DNA of 31,322 nt from CAZLGO01 sp964559295 (lineage in GTDB: Archaea; Methanobacteriota; Methanobacteria; Methanobacteriales; Methanobacteriaceae). Position numbers and translations under genes: made by a program. Positions 23,520 to 31,322 of this stretch are shown one piece after another; position 1 is the first letter of the stretch, and each line of letters starts with the position of its first letter. A model generated the notes under the pieces. The model saw only the letters and a program-made list of their open reading frames with translations. It ran no database searches and had not been told where the DNA came from. The stretch is taken from the NCBI GenBank assembly GCA_964559295.1, contig CAZLGO010000008.1, positions 1 to 31,322 on the forward strand. Reading direction: 5' to 3'.

Positions 23520-25649
23520 ATGCATGAAGTCATAATCTGTGAAAAGCCAAAGTCGTCTGAGAAGATATCAAACGCACTCTCAAAAAATACTATCAAAAAA
23601 ACCTATAAAAGAGTTCCATATTATGAATTTGAGGAAAATGGGAAAAAAACTACGGTATTGTCTGCAGTGGGTCATTTATATTCACTCGTGCCTGCAAATT
23701 CAAAAAAGAATAGATTTTTTGAAGTTAAATGGGCTCCACTCTGCGATATAGATAAAAAGAAAAAATACACCAAAAATTATATAGAAGCAATAAAAAAATT
23801 CTCAAAGGATGCTGATAGATTCATTCATGCCTGTGATTACGATATTGAAGGAACTCTGATTGGTTTCAATGCCCTGAAGTATGCTTGTGGTGAAGAAAGC
23901 ATCGATAAAGCTGTTAGAATGAAATTTTCAACTTTAACCAAGGAGGACATCCAGAAAGCCTACGAAAACCCAATATCCATCGATTTCAGGCAAGTGGACA
24001 GCGGAATCGCCAGGCATGTTCTTGACTTCCTTTTCGGAGTTAATATATCTAAATATCTCACAGATTCTGTCGTGGAAGCCACTTCGAGATACATACAGAT
24101 TTCTGCGGGAAGAGTTCAGACTCCTGCTCTTTCTATACTCGTGGATAGGGAAAAGGAAATTAAAAAATTCAAACCAATTCCCTACTGGCTTATAAAAGCA
24201 GATTTAGAGGGTGGAATTACCGCTGATCATAAAAAAGGGAAAATATTTGAGATAAAAGATGCAGAAAACATCCTGGCAGAATGTAGGGATAAAGAAGCCA
24301 TCGTAAAAGATGTTTCTTTGAAGAAAACTAAGAAAAAACCGCCAGTGCCATTTGATCTAGGAACTCTCCAATCAGAAGCCTATGGAGTGTTCGGATTCAG
24401 CCCAAAGAAAACTCAAAAAATCGCTCAGAATCTTTATATTGAAGGATACTGTTCTTACCCCCGTACCTCGTCACAGAAACTTCCAAAAAGCATAGGATAT
24501 GCTAAGATACTAAAAAAACTGAGCAAAAGTTCTGCATTCAAAAAACATGTCGATAAACTTAAAAAACCACTGAAACCAAATGAGGGCAAAAAAAGGGACG
24601 AAGCACACCCTGCCATCCATCCAACAGGGATTTTACCAAAGGATCTAAGTACCGATTATCAAAAACTGTATGAACTCATAGTTTACCGATTTATAAGTGT
24701 ATTTGGCGAAGACGCCGTTTTAGAGACCATGAAAACTGATCTGGATATTGGAAAGCAGGCATTCACCTTCAGAAGGAAGAGAGTGTCCAAAGGAGGATGG
24801 TTGAATCATTATCCATTCAGAAAAATTGAAGATGAGGAATTCCCCTCCATAAAAAAGGGAGATAAATTAAGGGTTCAGGAGATTATATGCGAAGAAAAGG
24901 AGACAAAGCCTCCTTCAAGATACAATCAGGCTTCTTTGATAAAAGAACTTGAAAAAAAAGGGCTTGGTACCAAATCAACCAGAGCGAATATAATATCCAT
25001 TCTCTATGATAGAAAATACATAGAGGGTAAGAAAATAAGTGTTAATGAATTTGGAGAGCACATCATAGACACTCTAAGAGAATACTGTAGTAAAATAACC
25101 AGTGAAGAGCTTACCAGACAGTTTGAAAATGAGCTTAGCGAGATAATGGAAGGTAAAATTGATAAAGATACTGTTATAGACGAAGCTAAAGTTGAAGTCG
25201 CATCCATACTCGATGATATTGAAAAAAACAAGCGTAAAATTGGTGAAGAGATCTACAAAGCATACCAGGAGAGCAGAGTTATTGGAAAATGCAAGTGTGG
25301 AAATAAGCTGATTTTGATAGATTCACCAAGAACCAGAAGTACCTTCGTAGGATGTTCCGGTTATCCAGAATGTAAGGTGACCTATTCACTGCCTCGTGGT
25401 GTCTCTATACTCAAAACCACCTGTGATAAATGTGGTCTTCCTTTAATATCCTTTGGTAAACCCCGTCAAAGGGCATGTCTCGATCCAAAATGTGGCACTG
25501 ACGGCAGAAAATCTTCAAATGAGGTTGTGGGAATATGTCCAGAATGTGGAAATGAACTGATAAAGAAATCAGGGAGATATGGAGAATTTATCGGGTGTAG
25601 AGGATTTCCGAAATGTAGATTTACAAAGTCAATAGAACAGGAGGCTTAA
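23520..25649 (+). CDS. topA: DNA topoisomerase I (type IA)
   Basis: It relaxes negatively supercoiled DNA by cutting one strand through a tyrosine. The 709-residue protein has the Toprim domain (CEKPKSSEKI near residue 8 and DYDIEG near 106), the ISAGRVQTPAL motif, and the catalytic tyrosine near 313 in GYCSYPRTSSQ. Three Cys-rich zinc ribbons close the protein (CKCGN...GYPEC, CDKCG...C...C, CPECG...GFPKC). The family usually has DxDxEG, which is kept here. Start ATG 23520 follows GGTGATACC; the frame opens at TTG 23505, inside a repeat. The last codons contain a 16-base sequence that recurs at 26840. Confidence 0.95.
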   Translation: MHEVIICEKPKSSEKISNALSKNTIKKTYKRVPYYEFEENGKKTTVLSAVGHLYSLVPANSKKNRFFEVKWAPLCDIDKKKKYTKNYIEAIKKFSKDADRFIHACDYDIEGTLIGFNALKYACGEESIDKAVRMKFSTLTKEDIQKAYENPISIDFRQVDSGIARHVLDFLFGVNISKYLTDSVVEATSRYIQISAGRVQTPALSILVDREKEIKKFKPIPYWLIKADLEGGITADHKKGKIFEIKDAENILAECRDKEAIVKDVSLKKTKKKPPVPFDLGTLQSEAYGVFGFSPKKTQKIAQNLYIEGYCSYPRTSSQKLPKSIGYAKILKKLSKSSAFKKHVDKLKKPLKPNEGKKRDEAHPAIHPTGILPKDLSTDYQKLYELIVYRFISVFGEDAVLETMKTDLDIGKQAFTFRRKRVSKGGWLNHYPFRKIEDEEFPSIKKGDKLRVQEIICEEKETKPPSRYNQASLIKELEKKGLGTKSTRANIISILYDRKYIEGKKISVNEFGEHIIDTLREYCSKITSEELTRQFENELSEIMEGKIDKDTVIDEAKVEVASILDDIEKNKRKIGEEIYKAYQESRVIGKCKCGNKLILIDSPRTRSTFVGCSGYPECKVTYSLPRGVSILKTTCDKCGLPLISFGKPRQRACLDPKCGTDGRKSSNEVVGICPECGNELIKKSGRYGEFIGCRGFPKCRFTKSIEQEA
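25621..25636 (+). repeat. 16-base direct repeat, copy A (topA 3' end)
   Basis: TTACAAAGTCAATAGA lies within the last ten codons of topA. An exact copy is at 26840-26855, with two degenerate genes between the copies. Confidence 0.6.
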
Positions 25650-25895
25650 ACTTTATTTAAGTCTGATAAAATGTGTATTTCGAAATAATCTTCAAATTAT
25701 GTTAAAGAAGGATTAAGTGAAGGGCTCATTTCTTTTTACTTGAATCTTTTAAGCGAAAATTGATAAAATTTAATTACATTAGAGATAGACCTATTTTAAT
25801 AAAATGTGTATGATATCAAACTTAAAAACAATTGTGATGCTCAAAATATTCTCCGAGCTTTAGTCCGGAAGTTGATTTGTTTTAGGAGTGATTTT

Positions 25896-26624
25896 TTGTG
25901 GATTCAACAAAACAAAGTTCAATTCAATCAAAAAAATAAGCTCAATCGCTATGGGCTAAGAGGTATTGTCACTGGGGTCATTGGAATTTTTATTGCTTTG
26001 GTAATACTCTTGATTTCAGCTGGTAAAATCAATTGGGTAAATGCATGGGTATTTTTCGCTTTGATATTAGGTTATGAAATAATCTATGTGGTTTTATTTC
26101 TTAAAGTAAATCCACAATTGCTCAATGAACGGGGTAAAGTGCTTCCGGAGGGGAGTAAATTTTTTGAAAAGATATTTGCAGTTCTTTATCTCCCGCTTTA
26201 TTTTTCTATTCTGATTACCTCTGGAATTGATGCAGGAAGATATGGATGGACAATCATGCCTTTATGGGTAACATTTTTAAGTGTAATTATGTTTTTATTG
26301 GCTTCTTTCCTTTCACTCTGGGCAATGTATGTTAATCCATACTTTGAGTGCACGGTTCGCATTCAAGATGATAGAAAACAGGAAGTGGTTACCAGTGGTC
26401 CCTACAGAATTGTAAGACATCCCGGATAAATAGCTGCTATAATTTCGTTTTTAGCTGCTCCCCTTATTTTGGGTTCATTGTGGGGGTTTATTCCCAGCTT
26501 CATATTAATAATAGCAATGGTTATTCGCACGGCATTAGAAGATCGAACACTACAAAAGGAATTATCAGGATATAGGGACTATACAATGGTTACTCGGTAT
26601 CGCTTAATACCTTTTGTATGGTAA
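25896..26624 (+). pseudogene. Isoprenylcysteine carboxyl methyltransferase-like gene with in-frame stop
   Basis: The frame encodes a polytopic membrane methyltransferase of the ICMT/PEMT type. Four hydrophobic segments are followed by VTSGPYRIVRHPG, where a TAA at 26427-26429 interrupts the invariant HPGY. The same frame then goes on without a break through IAAIISFLAAPLILGS, RTALEDRTLQKELSGYRDY and TRYRLIPFVW to TAA 26624. A single change of a Tyr codon to TAA explains it. Family members methylate C-terminal cysteines or lipid-like acceptors. TTG 25896 with GGAGTGAT is the likely start; the frame is open back to 25806 in low-quality sequence. Confidence 0.85.
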
Positions 26625-26631
26625 TAGAAAG

Positions 26632-26790
26632 ATGGACATCATTTGATGATGACAAAAACAAAAAAAACGAGACATTATTTATAGAAAGGTGCATAGAGTT
26701 TTTAAGACCCAATGAAAAATTGAGATAGTCCCCTCTGATGGAATATTGACAAAATGTTCTCTACAGTATTTTAGAGATTTCAACGATTAA
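26632..26790 (+). pseudogene. Remnant of a type I restriction N6-adenine methylase (HsdM-like)
   Basis: Two adjacent frames give consecutive pieces of one family. The first ends ETLFIERCIEFLRPNEKLR at TAG 26726-26728. The second overlaps it and gives IEIVPSDGILTKCSLQYFRDFND, ending at TAA 26788-26790. In HsdM proteins the order is LFIERCLxxLKPGGxLAIVLPDGILxxxSLQYVRD. The fragment is about 50 codons of a roughly 500-residue protein, with a frameshift in the middle. No specificity or restriction subunit is visible nearby. It is a dead scrap of a restriction-modification system. Confidence 0.75.
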
Positions 26791-27120
26791 AATCAAATAT
26801 TGACAAAAAAGTCTTTTGTTGGACTATTTATACTTTGACTTACAAAGTCAATAGAGGCGAAATCCCGATTTTTTTATTCTTTGGATTTTAAAGATTGGTT
26901 TTAGGAAGAATAAAAAGAACAGGAAGAACACGCAATACAACGGCTTTTTTAATGTAAATCCTAATATTCCTGAAAGTCCTAAAAATCCCCAGAATCAATT
27001 TAATTTGACTTTGATTGGTCTTTTTTCCATATTTATCACATCTTTTTCTATTTATTAGCTATTTATTACTGATTTAAATTTTGGGAGGAAGAATTACATA
27101 TAAAGTGGGTAAATGACTTA
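26791..27120. other. Spacer without a gene, between decayed genes and the XRE operon
   Basis: No open frame of note is seen on either strand. The stretch holds a second copy of AATATTGACAAAA (first near 26742, again near 26796), a small hairpin TTGACT-TACAA-AGTCAA near 26835-26851, and the second copy of the 16-base topA repeat. The rest is A+T-rich. Confidence 0.5.
26840..26855 (+). repeat. 16-base direct repeat, copy B
   Basis: This is an exact match to the sequence at 25621-25636, 1,219 bases upstream. It overlaps a small hairpin. Confidence 0.6.
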
Positions 27121-27336
27121 TTATTCTTCTGCTTCATCATCTTTTTCATCGAAAATGAATAAATCTTCGATTTTAGCTTTTAAAACTACTGAAATGGCGT
27201 GGGCTAATTTAAGGGAGGGATTGTATTTCCCTTTCTCAAGGAATACGATGGTTTCTCTTCTCACTCCCACTTTTTCCGCCAGTTCTGCCTGGGTGAGGTC
27301 ATATCGGGCCCTATACTCCTTTATTCTTGTTTTCAT
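27121..27336 (-). CDS. XRE-family transcriptional regulator
   Basis: A 71-residue DNA-binding protein that is almost entirely one Cro/C1-type helix-turn-helix (LTQAELAEKVGVRRETIVFLEKGKYNPSLKLAHAISVVL). It has the short acidic tail seen in small archaeal members that include YobV/Xre-like regulators. The ATG overlaps the stop of the membrane-protein gene by four bases, and GGAGATG precedes it. Such pairs often regulate their own promoter; the tandem repeats at 27750-27791 are the candidate target. Confidence 0.92.
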   Translation of the reverse strand: MKTRIKEYRARYDLTQAELAEKVGVRRETIVFLEKGKYNPSLKLAHAISVVLKAKIEDLFIFDEKDDEAEE

Positions 27337-27728
27337 TCCACATCTCCTTTGAGCCTTAAAGATTCGTTGATTATCAGCATTGTGGAGACCATGACAAAAA
27401 TCACTAATCCAAACAGTTCCGCCGGTTTAAATACTCGCTGGAAACAATGACCGCTGAAAAGCAGGAAGCACATGAAACTCAAGGTTATATACCATGAATA
27501 GGTAGCAGATAGTGTTCCTATTTTCTTCAATCTTTCATCTTTAGGTTTTTCCATTCCAATATATGATAGGAAATTCACAACTATAATCAGTATGCCACAT
27601 AGCACCACGATAGCTATAAAGTCGTCTAAAATCTTCCATATTATCAAATAAATTGCTAATATGATTAATATAGCTGATCCTATCCACATACTTACTCTGT
27701 AAGGGTCCATTATCTTTTTATTTATCAT
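27333..27728 (-). CDS. DUF2178-like four-span membrane protein
   Basis: The 131-residue protein has four hydrophobic helices in two pairs. Between them is the cytoplasmic loop MEKPKDERLKKIGTLSATYSW, which matches the DER-containing loop of DUF2178 membrane proteins. In many archaea this family is paired with a small XRE regulator, as here. Its function is unknown; a sensor or anti-regulator role is an inference from the pairing. GGAGGT precedes ATG 27728. Confidence 0.82.
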   Translation of the reverse strand: MINKKIMDPYRVSMWIGSAILIILAIYLIIWKILDDFIAIVVLCGILIIVVNFLSYIGMEKPKDERLKKIGTLSATYSWYITLSFMCFLLFSGHCFQRVFKPAELFGLVIFVMVSTMLIINESLRLKGDVE

Positions 27729-27749
27729 TTTATACCTCCACGTAGTTTA

Positions 27750-27791
27750 TTTACCATATCATGTTATATATTTACCACATTATGTTATATA
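27750..27791 (-). promoter_or_regulatory. Tandem 21-base repeats containing the operon promoter
   Basis: Two head-to-tail 21-base units, 27750-27770 and 27771-27791, differ at only two positions. Each starts TTTACCA and ends ATGTTATATA on the plus strand. Read on the minus strand each contains TATATAAC, and the nearer one is centred about 38 bases before ATG 27728, the right place for the TATA box with a short leader. A 21-base period is two helical turns, so a dimeric regulator would meet both units on the same face. The XRE protein is the obvious candidate. Confidence 0.65.
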
Positions 27792-27879
27792 GATCTAACA
27801 TCAAGCTATTTAAACCTTTGGTTTGGATCAAAAAAGTAGAAGAAATCTCACTTGATATTTGGATGTGTTGAGAATATCT

Positions 27880-27901
27880 ATAGGAGATTTAAATTTCCTA
27901 T
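27880..27901 (+). promoter_or_regulatory. 22-base near-perfect palindrome upstream of the DUF488 gene
   Basis: The arms ATAGGA and TCCTAT enclose a symmetrical ATTTAAAT core; only one pair (G opposite T) breaks the symmetry. The TTTAAA core could be a TATA box, with transcription starting near 27918. An operator overlapping the promoter is the simplest reading. Confidence 0.45.
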
Positions 27902-27972
27902 CAACCATACGAATCCTTAATGCAGATTTTCTATCTAACGTGGTTAATGACGAATTAATCGAGTATGGTAAA

Positions 27973-28467
27973 ATGCATTCGGAAGCATCCACTAAAGTTT
28001 ATACAATTGGACACAGTAATGTTGAATTTGAAAAGTTTCTAAACTTGCTGAATTTAAATGAAATCGAAGTTCTGGTGGACATAAGAAGCGTTCCCTTCAG
28101 CAAATATGTTCCGCATTTCAATAAAGAAAACATAAAAATGAAACTTGAGGAGACTGGAATTGAGTATATTCATTTAGGAAATAAACTTGGAGGAATGCAA
28201 AAGGATAAAGAGGGGAAAATTTGTTATGACGTGAGCGAAAAAAGCGAGGAGTACATCAAAGGTATTTCAATGTTGATAAAACTTGCAGGGAATAAAAAAA
28301 CTGTGATAATGTGTAGCGAGGAGGATCCAGATAAATGTCACAGACATCACCTGATCGCGCAAACTTTGTTGAGAAGAGGTGTGGTCGTTTTTCATATAAG
28401 GGGCAATGGAACAACAGAGAAGGCTAAAAAAGAAAGCATTCAGCTTACCTTGGATTCGATATCATAA
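27973..28467 (+). CDS. DUF488 family protein
   Basis: From ATG 27973 the protein has 164 residues. It contains the family marks VYTIGHSNVEFEKFLNLL near the start, VLVDIRSVPFSKYVPHFNKE, YIHLGNKLGG, and VIMCSEEDPDKCHRHHLIA near the C-terminus, with Cys and His residues that are nearly invariant. The biochemical role of DUF488 is not known to me. The frame is open to TTG 27859, but the extra 38 residues do not resemble the family and span the palindrome at 27880-27901, so the shorter start is preferred. Confidence 0.88.
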   Translation: MHSEASTKVYTIGHSNVEFEKFLNLLNLNEIEVLVDIRSVPFSKYVPHFNKENIKMKLEETGIEYIHLGNKLGGMQKDKEGKICYDVSEKSEEYIKGISMLIKLAGNKKTVIMCSEEDPDKCHRHHLIAQTLLRRGVVVFHIRGNGTTEKAKKESIQLTLDSIS

Positions 28468-28543
28468 AGATCCATATGATTATCAAAAAGAGCGCAAAGT
28501 GATTTTTTGAGCCAAAAAAATTAAAAAACCAAAAATCGAAAAA

Positions 28544-28551
28544 TTTAATAT
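28544..28551 (+). promoter_or_regulatory. TATA-box candidate for aglB
   Basis: TTTAATAT is centred about 35 bases before ATG 28582. The short leader would carry GGAGAT at 28571-28576. Confidence 0.38.
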
Positions 28552-28581
28552 GAATATTCATCAAGCAATTTTGGAGATATC

Positions 28582-30924
28582 ATGAATGCAAAAGAAATTT
28601 TATCCAAATATAAACCTGTAATAATCGTCATTTTATTATTTTCAATGATGTTTTTCCTGAGAGGACAGTCAGTTTATTTATCGGGAGTCCCTGATCAGAT
28701 GAAACCAATATATCAGGATGAGAGCGGACTTCCTTATTTTAGTGAAATGGATTCCTACTACAATTACAGATTAACTAAGAATTTTCTTGATCATGGTTAT
28801 TTGGGAGATAAGATAATAAATGGCACAGATTGGGATTTACATTCCTATTATCCGCCAGGAAGGGCTGTTGATTATCCTCCGTTGATTGTTTATTTTACTG
28901 CATTTTTCTATAAATTTATAAATCTCTTCGGGGCTGTGTCCTTAACAACTGTCTGCTTTTGGATGGCCGCTTTTGTTGCATCACTTTGTGTTATTCCTGC
29001 ATATTTTTTTGTAAGGAGGATTACAAATGATTTTGGTGGGATAACTGCTGGAATTTTAGTTGGTACAGCTCCTACGTACTTTTCCCACACGTTTGCAGGA
29101 TTTTTTGACACAGACATGTTTAACATGCTTCTTCCTCTTTTGATTGTTTGGTTTTTCGTTGAGGCTATCTACACAAAAAATATCAAAATGCGAACGTTTT
29201 TTGTGCTTTTATCCACCATCTTCATGCTTCTTTTCTCAATGGCATGGGTTGGATGGTGGTACATGTTCTATCTTATCATCCTCATAGTTGTTGTACATAT
29301 TTTGATCTCCAAATATCTCTTGGGAATTGAAATTATAAAGCCAATTAAGGAGTATTCAAGCAAAATCACTTGGTTTTTGGATCAATCAGAACTTTTTTCT
29401 TTAGTTGTTTTTATTATCGTAAGCTCTTTTTTTGTTGGTTGTTATTTGGGATTTTCGAAGTTCGTGATAGTGTTGTTTGAGCCATTTGGATTTACCAAAC
29501 TTCAAGCTCTTGTTCAGACGACCGCTTATCCAAATGTATATGTTTCTGTGTCAGAACTCCAGATTCCAAGTCTTTGGGATGTTATAAGTGGAGTTGGTGG
29601 GATAGTGGCATTTGTATTTGGAATCATTAGCATTTTAATGTTAATTTGGCAATTTAAAGAAAAAGAAGTAAAAAAAGATAATTCGGGAGAGAATAAGGTA
29701 AAAAGAAAAGGAAAAAGAATGAAAAAAAGTAAAAGAAAAGAAAAAATAGAAAAAAACATAATGGAAAAGAAAAAAGATTATCTTTTATACACAATATTGC
29801 TTTCTATCTGGCTTTTGGTTACTGCATACGCTATGACAAAAGGTGTTAGATTTGTTGCCACATTTTCACTACCAATAGCTTTGGGTGCAGGGATCTTTGT
29901 AGGTTTTGGTGTGAAATATTTGAGAAGGTACATAAAAGATCCACAATACTGTTCTGTGGCAGCCCTCCTCTTAATTGCTTTTATAGTATATCCTTCTGTA
30001 TCAGGTGCATACAGCATCTCAACCTCAGTGGTTCCTGGAACAGATGATTTCATGTGGAACTCATTAGAATGGATAGGTGAAAATACTCCAAAAGAGACGG
30101 TTGTAACCTCATGGTGGGACTTTGGTCATCTTTTTGCTGTGGTTGCAAACAGACCAGTTACCTTTGATGGTGGGACTCAGAACACCCCAAGAGCATATTG
30201 GGTTGGAAAAGCTCTTTTAACAAACAATGAGAGCCTATCTGTTGGAATATTAAGGATGTTAACAACAAGTGGAGATGAAGGTTACTTAACCCTTGATAAA
30301 TACACCAAAAATACTAAAAAGAGCGTTGAGATATTAAACAACGTGTTGGGTGTTGATAAAGAGACAGCCCTATTGGTAATGACAACCAAATATAATTTAA
30401 GCACAACAGAGGCTCAAAATGTATTAAAGTACACCCATCCAGATAATCCAAGCCCATTTGTCCTTATAACAAGCGGAGATATGGTTGGAAAGGCAGGTTG
30501 GTGGTCCTACTTTGGAAGCTGGGATTTCAAGAAGAATCAGGGACAACATTATATCTACTCAGCAGGAATGGCAACACCTCAGTTTATAAACAACACAACC
30601 GTAATTCAGGCTGAAAATGGTGTGATTGCGCAGATAAACGAAACTGAAATCTTAGCAGGTTTATTAACTGAACAAGGAATAATAAAACCACATAAGATCA
30701 TCATGATCCAAGATGATAGGATAACAAAAGATCAGCTTGTTTTTGACGAAAGTCCATTTACTATCTTTTTAATCAAAGAGGAAAGCACATATTTAACAAT
30801 AGTTATGAACAAGGAACTCGAAGATTCCATGTTTACGAAGATGTTCTTCATGAACGGTACAGATCTAAAAATGTTTAGTTTGATACATAGGGAGCCAAAT
30901 GTTCTTGTATGGAAAGTTAGCTAA
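28582..30924 (+). CDS. aglB: Oligosaccharyltransferase AglB (STT3 family)
   Basis: AglB transfers a lipid-linked glycan to Asn in NxS/T sequons at the outer face of the membrane. The 780-residue protein has about a dozen membrane spans followed by an external C-terminal domain of about 300 residues. Asp57 (FSEMDSYYNYR) is the first catalytic acidic motif, and FFDTDMFN (Asp176 and Asp178) is the second. The WWDxG signature appears as WWDFGH at 511-516, with Phe where Tyr is usual. A Lys-rich loop of about 40 residues (358-398) separates two spans and looks like an insertion. GGAGATATC lies just before the ATG. The glycan genes at 11740-14566 may supply its donor, but they are not adjacent. Confidence 0.95.
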   Translation: MNAKEILSKYKPVIIVILLFSMMFFLRGQSVYLSGVPDQMKPIYQDESGLPYFSEMDSYYNYRLTKNFLDHGYLGDKIINGTDWDLHSYYPPGRAVDYPPLIVYFTAFFYKFINLFGAVSLTTVCFWMAAFVASLCVIPAYFFVRRITNDFGGITAGILVGTAPTYFSHTFAGFFDTDMFNMLLPLLIVWFFVEAIYTKNIKMRTFFVLLSTIFMLLFSMAWVGWWYMFYLIILIVVVHILISKYLLGIEIIKPIKEYSSKITWFLDQSELFSLVVFIIVSSFFVGCYLGFSKFVIVLFEPFGFTKLQALVQTTAYPNVYVSVSELQIPSLWDVISGVGGIVAFVFGIISILMLIWQFKEKEVKKDNSGENKVKRKGKRMKKSKRKEKIEKNIMEKKKDYLLYTILLSIWLLVTAYAMTKGVRFVATFSLPIALGAGIFVGFGVKYLRRYIKDPQYCSVAALLLIAFIVYPSVSGAYSISTSVVPGTDDFMWNSLEWIGENTPKETVVTSWWDFGHLFAVVANRPVTFDGGTQNTPRAYWVGKALLTNNESLSVGILRMLTTSGDEGYLTLDKYTKNTKKSVEILNNVLGVDKETALLVMTTKYNLSTTEAQNVLKYTHPDNPSPFVLITSGDMVGKAGWWSYFGSWDFKKNQGQHYIYSAGMATPQFINNTTVIQAENGVIAQINETEILAGLLTEQGIIKPHKIIMIQDDRITKDQLVFDESPFTIFLIKEESTYLTIVMNKELEDSMFTKMFFMNGTDLKMFSLIHREPNVLVWKVS

Positions 30925-31289
30925 TCAACCATTGCCCTAAAGATATCTGTTGCACTTACTATCCCCACAAGCCTGCCTTCTTCTTCAACAGGTAGTCTCC
31001 ATACAACTTCATCTACCATCGTCTTTGCAGCATCTTTTAAAGTTGCGTCAGCAGAAATTGTAACAAGATCCTCTTCCATCACGTCACAGACTCTGATCTC
31101 AGATAGATCCTCCTCCTGAGAGATAGCTTCTAAAACGTCCCAAGTTGTAACGATACCTACGTTTTTTTTGTCTCTTTTTACAATAAAACTCCCCTTTTTA
31201 CTTTCAACAGCCTTTTTTAACACTTCTTTTAAGGTTTGATTTTCATCTATTGTATCAACTTCTTGGATCATAATCTCCTTGACTTTCAT
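30921..31289 (-). CDS. Protein with two CBS domains
   Basis: The 122-residue protein is a single CBS pair: domain 1 (about 1-58, starting KVKEIMIQEVDTIDENQTLKE) and domain 2 (about 66-120, VCDVMEEDLVTISADATLKD, ending VGIVSATDIFRAM). Such stand-alone pairs bind adenosine nucleotides or SAM and act as energy or ligand sensors; no effector domain is attached. GGTGATTCC directly before the ATG fixes the start. Its stop overlaps the aglB stop in convergent orientation. Confidence 0.9.
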   Translation of the reverse strand: MKVKEIMIQEVDTIDENQTLKEVLKKAVESKKGSFIVKRDKKNVGIVTTWDVLEAISQEEDLSEIRVCDVMEEDLVTISADATLKDAAKTMVDEVVWRLPVEEEGRLVGIVSATDIFRAMVD

Positions 31290-31322
31290 GGAATCACCAT
31301 TTTTGGATATGAGCTTTTGGTA

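Noticed and set aside
26427..26429. In-frame stop as a special amino acid codon
   Set aside because: The codon is TAA. Pyrrolysine uses TAG and selenocysteine uses TGA, so a nonsense mutation is the simpler explanation.
26742..26808. Two copies of AATATTGACAAAA as a functional repeat
   Set aside because: They are short and A+T-rich, and the first lies in the HsdM remnant; chance is a sufficient explanation.
27113..27352. Plus-strand open frame opposite the XRE gene
   Set aside because: The minus strand encodes a clear helix-turn-helix, and the plus frame is Ser/Phe-rich shadow sequence.

Overview
The window is archaeal DNA from a low-G+C euryarchaeote. The evidence is its information-processing set (MCM helicase, aIF2-beta, NMD3, archaeal TyrRS, type IA topoisomerase), an AglB/STT3 oligosaccharyltransferase, archaetidylserine lipid genes, and MptD, a tetrahydromethanopterin-pathway enzyme that points to a methanogen or a relative. 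The MCM protein looks closest, by recall, to the Methanobacteria type. A Methanobacteria-related or Methanofastidiosa-like lineage is my guess, not a demonstrated placement. Many starts carry a tightly spaced GGTGAT-type ribosome binding site, and TATA-like boxes are AT-rich.

Layout. 1-820 (minus): the N-terminal end of an MreB/DnaK-like actin-family ATPase and an unknown partner gene. 934-1193: probably decayed coding sequence. 1190-5918 (plus): one run of genes for archaetidylserine decarboxylase, archaetidylserine synthase, a membrane-anchored DUF515-like protein, a secreted protein with a sorting-signal-like tail, a class E-like sortase, and MptD. 5926-6279 (minus): a small membrane protein. 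6383-10260 (plus): 2-oxoglutarate:ferredoxin oxidoreductase korDABC followed by sucC. 10290-11372 (minus): an unknown polytopic membrane protein. 11530-11690: a frameshifted small membrane protein. 11740-14566 (plus): a surface-glycan cassette of GT4, methyltransferase and GT2. 14585-15733 (minus): a DUF362/ferredoxin protein, followed by 650 bases without a convincing gene.

16386-21588 (minus) is a housekeeping block: MCM, aIF2-beta, NMD3, TyrRS and two small genes. Its spacers carry a family of A+T-rich palindromes and a 27-base companion motif. 21697-25649 holds a coiled-coil membrane protein, RlmE, a YfcE-like phosphoesterase and topoisomerase I. 25650-27100 looks like an island of decay: an isoprenylcysteine-methyltransferase-like gene with an in-frame stop, and a frameshifted scrap of a type I restriction methylase. 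A 16-base copy of the topA 3' end lies beyond them. 27121-28467 holds an XRE regulator with a DUF2178-like membrane partner behind tandem 21-base operator-like repeats, and a DUF488 gene behind a near-perfect palindrome. 28582-31289 holds AglB and a two-CBS-domain protein.

The most interesting unit is 1190-5549. Its genes could make an amino-headgroup archaeal lipid, a secreted protein with a sortase-type tail, and a sortase. In haloarchaea the unrelated archaeosortase ArtA depends on the same two lipid enzymes (PssA and PssD) for lipid anchoring of its substrates. The cluster here suggests that a true sortase family may do the same job in this lineage. This is inference from gene order and motifs.
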